Of a stretch of 54,253 nt of DNA, positions 50,732-54,253 are shown piece by piece (the stretch's first letter is position 1; each line of letters starts with the position of its first letter). The notes under the pieces were generated by a model. It saw nothing but the letters and a program-made list of their open reading frames with translations, ran no database searches and was not told where the DNA came from. The position numbers and the translations under genes are program-made. This DNA comes from Xylanibacter ruminicola (GTDB lineage: Bacteria > Bacteroidota > Bacteroidia > Bacteroidales > Bacteroidaceae): NCBI RefSeq assembly GCF_900142525.1, contig NZ_FRBD01000006.1, positions 1 to 54,253 on the forward strand. The letters run 5' to 3'.

Positions 50732-51817
50732 ATGGATAAATTACCCTATAGAGAATTCCTGGCGATGTTACAGGAGAAGACCCGCGAGGCGGACATCCCG
50801 TATAGTGGCAGTTTCGAGTTGACACCGCTGTGCAACCTCGACTGCAAGATGTGCTATGTGCATCTGCAGGATCCTTCGGTGAAGCACCAGATGCTCTCGG
50901 GCGAGCAGTGGATATCGCTCATCCAGCAGGCAATCGACGAGGGCATGATGGAGGCACTGCTCACGGGCGGCGAGGCGATGACGCACCCCGCCTTCTGGGA
51001 TATCTACATGTATCTGATCAACCACGGCATCGTTACCCGTGTCAAGACCAACGGCCTGCTGCTCAACGAAGAGGCCATCAAGCGGTTTCAGGAGTACAGG
51101 CCTTTTCAGATTGACATCTCTCTTTATGGCTGCGACAGCGAGTCGTATGTGGCGGTGACGGGTGTGGATGCCTACGAGCAGGTGGTGAGCCATATCCGGA
51201 TGGCCATCGATGCTGGGCTGCATATCCAGATTATGATAACCCCCAGCAGTTATATGTCGCCCTGGACGGAGCGGGTGATGCAGCTGGCCAAGTCGTTTTA
51301 CGTCAACGTGATGGTGAATGACACCCTGATTGACCCTTATGACAATACAGGTAGGCAGAAAAAGGACTTTGATATTCCACTTGAAGAAGACCTGAGAATC
51401 CAGGAAAAGAGAAAGGAACTATTTTCGTCAGGATATTCTACTGACGACCATGAGTTCTTTATGAAGCGACTCAACCGTCCTATGTTATCGGACAAGGGAC
51501 TGTATTGCAGTGCCGGGCGTTCGGGCTTTGCTGTCAATTGGGATGGTGTCTTGCTGCCCTGTCTGTCATTCCCCAGGGATGTGGTGTGCGCCCATCCCCT
51601 GCGCGACGGGTTCCATCAAGCCTGGAATGAGATGAACGATGTGGTAAAGAACTACGAGGTACCTAAGGCTTGCCACAGTTGCGAACTGAACGACAAGTGC
51701 CATTACTGCCCGATGCATCATCAGAAGGTGGCAGCCAAGCACCTGTGCGATCCTGATTATTGCAACTATGTAAAAGCAAGAATCAAAGCGGCAGAAAAGA
51801 CTAATAAAGATAATTAA
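50732..51817 (+). CDS. Radical SAM/SPASM peptide-modifying enzyme
   Basis: This 361-residue enzyme binds a [4Fe-4S] cluster through C34-x3-C38-x2-C41 (LTPLCNLDCKMCYVHL). The GGE-type SAM motif is LLTGGEAMTHP near 78. A C-terminal SPASM region (about 255-350) supplies further cluster cysteines: YCSAGRSGF, LLPCLSF, CHSCELNDKCHYCPMHH, HLCDPDYC. SPASM radical SAM enzymes install thioether, C-C or epimer modifications on ribosomal peptides. The small two-cysteine peptide gene 43 nt downstream and the RRE-type protein after it identify this as the maturase of a RiPP. Bond type and acceptor residues cannot be read from sequence. Confidence 0.92.
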   Translation: MDKLPYREFLAMLQEKTREADIPYSGSFELTPLCNLDCKMCYVHLQDPSVKHQMLSGEQWISLIQQAIDEGMMEALLTGGEAMTHPAFWDIYMYLINHGIVTRVKTNGLLLNEEAIKRFQEYRPFQIDISLYGCDSESYVAVTGVDAYEQVVSHIRMAIDAGLHIQIMITPSSYMSPWTERVMQLAKSFYVNVMVNDTLIDPYDNTGRQKKDFDIPLEEDLRIQEKRKELFSSGYSTDDHEFFMKRLNRPMLSDKGLYCSAGRSGFAVNWDGVLLPCLSFPRDVVCAHPLRDGFHQAWNEMNDVVKNYEVPKACHSCELNDKCHYCPMHHQKVAAKHLCDPDYCNYVKARIKAAEKTNKDN

Positions 51818-51860
51818 CGGCCGAAAGGTCATATTGTATAACAATTAAACTTTAAAAAAG

Positions 51861-51995
51861 ATGAAAACAGAGAAAATGACTTACGAGAAGCCGACGGTAC
51901 AGAAAGTGGAATTCGACTTCAAGACGAGAATCGCTGCATCGGGGTGTAATGCTACTTCAAGACCTTTTGATGACTGCTCTACTAATAATGAGTAA
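51861..51995 (+). CDS. Candidate RiPP precursor peptide (44 aa, two cysteines)
   Basis: ATG 51861 to TAA 51995. The leader has MTYEKPTVQKVEFDFKTR and a small-residue stretch IAASG ending at residue 28, a likely cleavage region. The 16-residue remainder holds Cys29 and Cys39, RPFDD between them and Ser/Thr after the second Cys (S40, T41). The size, the leader pattern (Y-x-K-P-x-V) and the position between the radical SAM enzyme and the PqqD-like gene fit a precursor. A purine-rich AAAAAAG precedes the start. A second ATG at residue 6 is possible. Confidence 0.8.
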   Translation: MKTEKMTYEKPTVQKVEFDFKTRIAASGCNATSRPFDDCSTNNE

Positions 51996-52003
51996 GCTAG
52001 GTA

Positions 52004-52276
52004 ATGAGCAAACCACTATTGAACAAAGACTTCGTGCTCCGCAAGGTGTGCGGTCTGAACGTGGTACTGCCTACGGGGGCGAACGTCAAGGACTTTGGCG
52101 GCGCATTGAATCTCAACGATACCGGTGCGCTTATCTACGAGCAGCTGCAGGCTGGCAAGACCGTCGAAGAGACGGTTTCTGCCCTTGTGGCGGCGTATGA
52201 CGTTACGCCCGAGACGGCCCTCGCCGACGTGCAGGAAACCATCGAATCGCTGCGGGAGGCAGGCGTAGTGGCCTGA
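52004..52276 (+). CDS. PqqD-like RiPP recognition element protein
   Basis: A 90-residue protein of the PqqD/RRE type, which binds precursor leader peptides and presents them to the modifying enzymes. Visible fold: N-terminal strands (NKDFVLRKVCGLNVVLPTGA), the LNDTGALIYEQLQAGKTVEE segment with the winged-helix turn, and VTPETALADVQETIESLREA at the end. The ATG is 8 nt after the precursor stop. As a free-standing RRE it likely serves the radical SAM enzyme and perhaps the kinase. Confidence 0.88.
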   Translation: MSKPLLNKDFVLRKVCGLNVVLPTGANVKDFGGALNLNDTGALIYEQLQAGKTVEETVSALVAAYDVTPETALADVQETIESLREAGVVA

Positions 52277-52292
52277 CCTCCGCCAGCGAGAC

Positions 52293-52787
52293 ATGATGGA
52301 CAAGAAGATATCGTTGACCGTAGAGCAATGGGTAGCGCTGCAGGAGCAGTCGCCTGATGGAACGGGGCAAATCCCTGTCTGGTTTCAGGTGACGGGTGGT
52401 AGTATGCTGCCTTTCGTCCGTCCCTACCGCGACGACGTGATGATTGTAGCCGTCAAGGAAGAGGAACTGAAAGTGGGCGACATCGTGCTGTTTCCTGGCA
52501 AATACCTTGGTGGCGACTACTGTCTGCATCGGCTCTACCGGATAGACGGTGACCGCGTGCAGACCTTCGGCGACGGCAACCTGCGCCCTGACCATTGGCA
52601 GCCCAAAAGGCAGATTCTCAGCAAGGCACTGTTCATCAAGCGTGGACGGCTTACCATCGATTGTGAATCGCCCCGATGGCAGAAGGTATTTCGACTGTGG
52701 AACGCGCTGTTGCCCTTGCGCCCTGTATTGCTGCTGCCATTTAGGGTGATGAATAAGTTACACCGCCTATTCCCACGAATCTTTTAG
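52293..52787 (+). CDS. S26-family peptidase of the Ser-His (SipW/Sec11) type
   Basis: A 164-residue protein with the signal-peptidase serine in VTGGSMLPFVRPYRDDV near residue 35 and a later motif CLHRLYRIDGDRVQTFGDGN near 73-92, then LRPDHW. In bacterial SPase I the second catalytic residue is Lys; here it is His followed by Arg, as in archaeal/ER Sec11 and SipW. There is no N-terminal membrane helix, but the last about 35 residues are hydrophobic. It probably removes the leader peptide of the RiPP, possibly at the membrane beside the exporter (inference). It lies 16 nt after the RRE gene. Confidence 0.82.
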   Translation: MMDKKISLTVEQWVALQEQSPDGTGQIPVWFQVTGGSMLPFVRPYRDDVMIVAVKEEELKVGDIVLFPGKYLGGDYCLHRLYRIDGDRVQTFGDGNLRPDHWQPKRQILSKALFIKRGRLTIDCESPRWQKVFRLWNALLPLRPVLLLPFRVMNKLHRLFPRIF

Positions 52788-52790
52788 AGT

Positions 52791-53648
52791 ATGCACGAAT
52801 ACTACTTTGCCAACTACCGCCTGCTGGTGGATGATGCCATCAATAACGATGAGTATATGGACTACCTGGCTGGATTCAGCCAGGCGATGCCCGCTACCCA
52901 TACCTTTACGCTCCATCTGGGCGACGAAGCACAACTTGGCCCCTTGTTCGCAGAAGCTATCCTGCATCCGATTGTCTGCACGACAGACAGGTTTAATATT
53001 CACGATACGCAGGATTCGTGGACATTCCTCTCGAATATGGATGACGAAGTGGCAAGGCGCATTGGCAAGTTTGTGCTGATCTGCGCCAGGGACTATAGCG
53101 AGATGACGCTATACGTCTCCCAGCGCATCCCCATGTCCTCTGCCATCCGTGCCGCCTGTGAGGCAGGTATGACGATGCGAGACGGGATGCCTCTGCATGC
53201 TGCGCTGGTAGAGAAAGACGGCTACGGTGTGGTGTTCCTCGGTCCCTCGGGCATGGGCAAATCGACGCAGGCAAAGCTGTGGGTGGAGCATCAGGGTGCC
53301 GACTTCATCATCGGCGACCGCCCAGGCCTTCGCCGCATCGATGGCCAATGGATAGGCTTCGGCATGCCGTGGGACGGCAAGGACGGCATCAAACAACAAA
53401 AGCAGGTACCCATCCGCGCACTCATCTCCTTGGAGCAAGCCCCTGAGAACAGCATCCGCCGCCTCACGAAACAAGAGGCGATGATCGTACTGCTCAACCA
53501 GGTGATGATGCCCATGTGGGACGATGCCGCCATGGCGCTGCTCACCCCCTTGATGGGCCAACTCGCCACCGAGATACCCTTCTACCATCTGAAGAACCTG
53601 CCTAACAGGGAGGCGACTGAGTTGACTCGCAACACCATCATGCAATGA
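52791..53648 (+). CDS. HPr-kinase-like protein of the RiPP cluster
   Basis: This 285-residue protein has an N-terminal domain without a clear match (about 1-130) and a C-terminal P-loop domain: Walker A FLGPSGMGKSTQAKLW near 145, FIIGDRPGLRRID near 170, FGMPWDGKDGIKQQ near 190, and LISLEQAPENSIRRLTKQEA near 210, the LEQ-x-P-E-N-x-I signature of HPrK-like proteins in peptide clusters. Established knowledge: in paeninodin-type lasso clusters such a kinase phosphorylates the precursor near its C-terminus. Here the candidate acceptors are the Ser/Thr after Cys39 of the precursor. It starts 3 nt after the peptidase stop. Confidence 0.83.
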   Translation: MHEYYFANYRLLVDDAINNDEYMDYLAGFSQAMPATHTFTLHLGDEAQLGPLFAEAILHPIVCTTDRFNIHDTQDSWTFLSNMDDEVARRIGKFVLICARDYSEMTLYVSQRIPMSSAIRAACEAGMTMRDGMPLHAALVEKDGYGVVFLGPSGMGKSTQAKLWVEHQGADFIIGDRPGLRRIDGQWIGFGMPWDGKDGIKQQKQVPIRALISLEQAPENSIRRLTKQEAMIVLLNQVMMPMWDDAAMALLTPLMGQLATEIPFYHLKNLPNREATELTRNTIMQ

Positions 53649-53694
53649 CAGATAACGATGTTATAGAGGAAGCTATCTTGAATCACCCTATATA

Positions 53695-54253
53695 ATGAAA
53701 TATGTAAGTTGGCTTTGGCGGAATTCATGCGGCATCCGCTGGAATACGGTGGTGCGTATTGTTACTGGCATCGTTCAGGTGGTACTCAGCCTATTGATGG
53801 TGTGGCTCAGTAAGCGGTTCATTGACGAGACCATCCGCACGGGAACGGCTGACGATGTGCTGAGGATGGTTGAACTGTTGGTGCTGACCGTCGTGGGCGG
53901 TGTTGTGTTGAGACAAGTGGGCTATTGGCTGAAAACCTCAGCAAATGTACGGCAGTCGAACGCCCTGCGCCTCCGCATCTTCGGCAGGTTGTTTCACAGA
54001 CAGTTGTTCACGGGCGACGAACTGCACTCAGGAGACGTGTCCTCGCGACTGGCTAAGGACATTGAACAGGTGACAAAGGTCACGACAGATACCCTGCCCG
54101 AAATGGTGATTACAGGCATCAAACTCTGCGGCGCCTTCCTGCTGATGCGCTGGTTCGACGAACGGCTGGCATGGGCATTGCTGTTACTGACACCATTGGC
54201 CATCGTTTTCGGCAAACTGATTGCCCGTCGGTTGCGCACCATGACGCTCGATA
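53695..54253 (+). CDS. ABC transporter, membrane domain start (exporter; C-terminus outside window)
   Basis: The first 186 residues of an ABC exporter. Helices lie near 16-38, 62-82, 138-155 and 160-178. The segments RLRIFGRLFHRQLFTGDELH and SGDVSSRLAKDIEQVTKVTT are the typical intracellular coupling region of type IV half-transporters. The Walker motifs lie outside the window. No N-terminal C39 peptidase domain is present, in keeping with the separate S26 peptidase. It should export the mature peptide. Confidence 0.82.
   Translation, partial: MKYVSWLWRNSCGIRWNTVVRIVTGIVQVVLSLLMVWLSKRFIDETIRTGTADDVLRMVELLVLTVVGGVVLRQVGYWLKTSANVRQSNALRLRIFGRLFHRQLFTGDELHSGDVSSRLAKDIEQVTKVTTDTLPEMVITGIKLCGAFLLMRWFDERLAWALLLLTPLAIVFGKLIARRLRTMTLD

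Noticed and set aside
50732..53648. Lasso peptide cluster
   Set aside because: An RRE and an HPrK-like protein are present, but there is no asparagine-synthetase-like cyclase or transglutaminase-type protease in the visible part.

Overview
The window reads as a chromosomal segment of a gut-type Bacteroidales, most likely Prevotella/Segatella or a close relative. Evidence: nearly every intergenic promoter carries the Bacteroidetes -7 box TAnnTTTG; the proteins are family types typical of this group (FtsX-type permease pairs, DUF6242/DUF6089-like envelope proteins, a tandem Skp/OmpH set behind bamA, a type IX secretion C-terminal sorting domain, an HU-like protein next to a smalltalk peptide, a DUF4143 ATPase). 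No rRNA, tRNA or CRISPR array was seen. Species is inference.

Layout. 1-1560: accessory remnant with a truncated transposase-like HTH gene, a putative replication-initiation protein and a small NUMOD3-like protein, with inverted repeats nearby. 1707-10322 (minus): a tripartite export system in two transcription units, TolC + HlyD adaptor and two FtsX permeases + ABC ATPase. 10472-11886 (plus): a response regulator (receiver + Fis HTH, no AAA+ domain) and a histidine kinase. A 42-bp bipartite palindromic site occurs before both minus-strand operons at exactly the same distance from the -7 box, suggesting this two-component system controls both. 11991-15330: 2-oxoacid:ferredoxin oxidoreductase korA/korB, split by a GxxExxY gene bounded by inverted repeats. 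15595-22653: DASS transporter, upp, a LytTR membrane regulator, a TonB-dependent receptor with a small secreted partner, and a MINPP-like histidine phosphatase.

22769-34714: a 3302-residue secreted multidomain protein with a type IX sorting domain. A membrane-sensor AraC regulator is divergent from it, and a TM-only protein resembling that regulator's sensor domain lies downstream. Four GGTGTT-type repeats lie in the divergent promoter. 34913-36526: pckA. 36782-44760: a colinear envelope-biogenesis run (DUF6242-like lipoprotein, small beta-barrel, uppS, bamA, three Skp-like chaperones, murI). 44919-47380: a secreted unknown protein and a secreted Sel1-metacaspase separated by a strong hairpin.

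47441-50643: accessory cassette with a Rha-like regulator, a perfect 38-bp AT palindrome, an HU-like protein, a 33-aa smalltalk peptide, a DUF4143 AAA ATPase and a 44-codon remnant that looks like the C-terminus of a muramidase. 50732-54253 (open at the right edge): a compact RiPP cluster with a radical SAM/SPASM enzyme, a 44-aa two-cysteine precursor, a PqqD-like recognition protein, a Ser-His (SipW/Sec11-type) S26 peptidase, an HPr-kinase-like protein and the start of an ABC exporter. This cluster is the best candidate for an undescribed system in the window.
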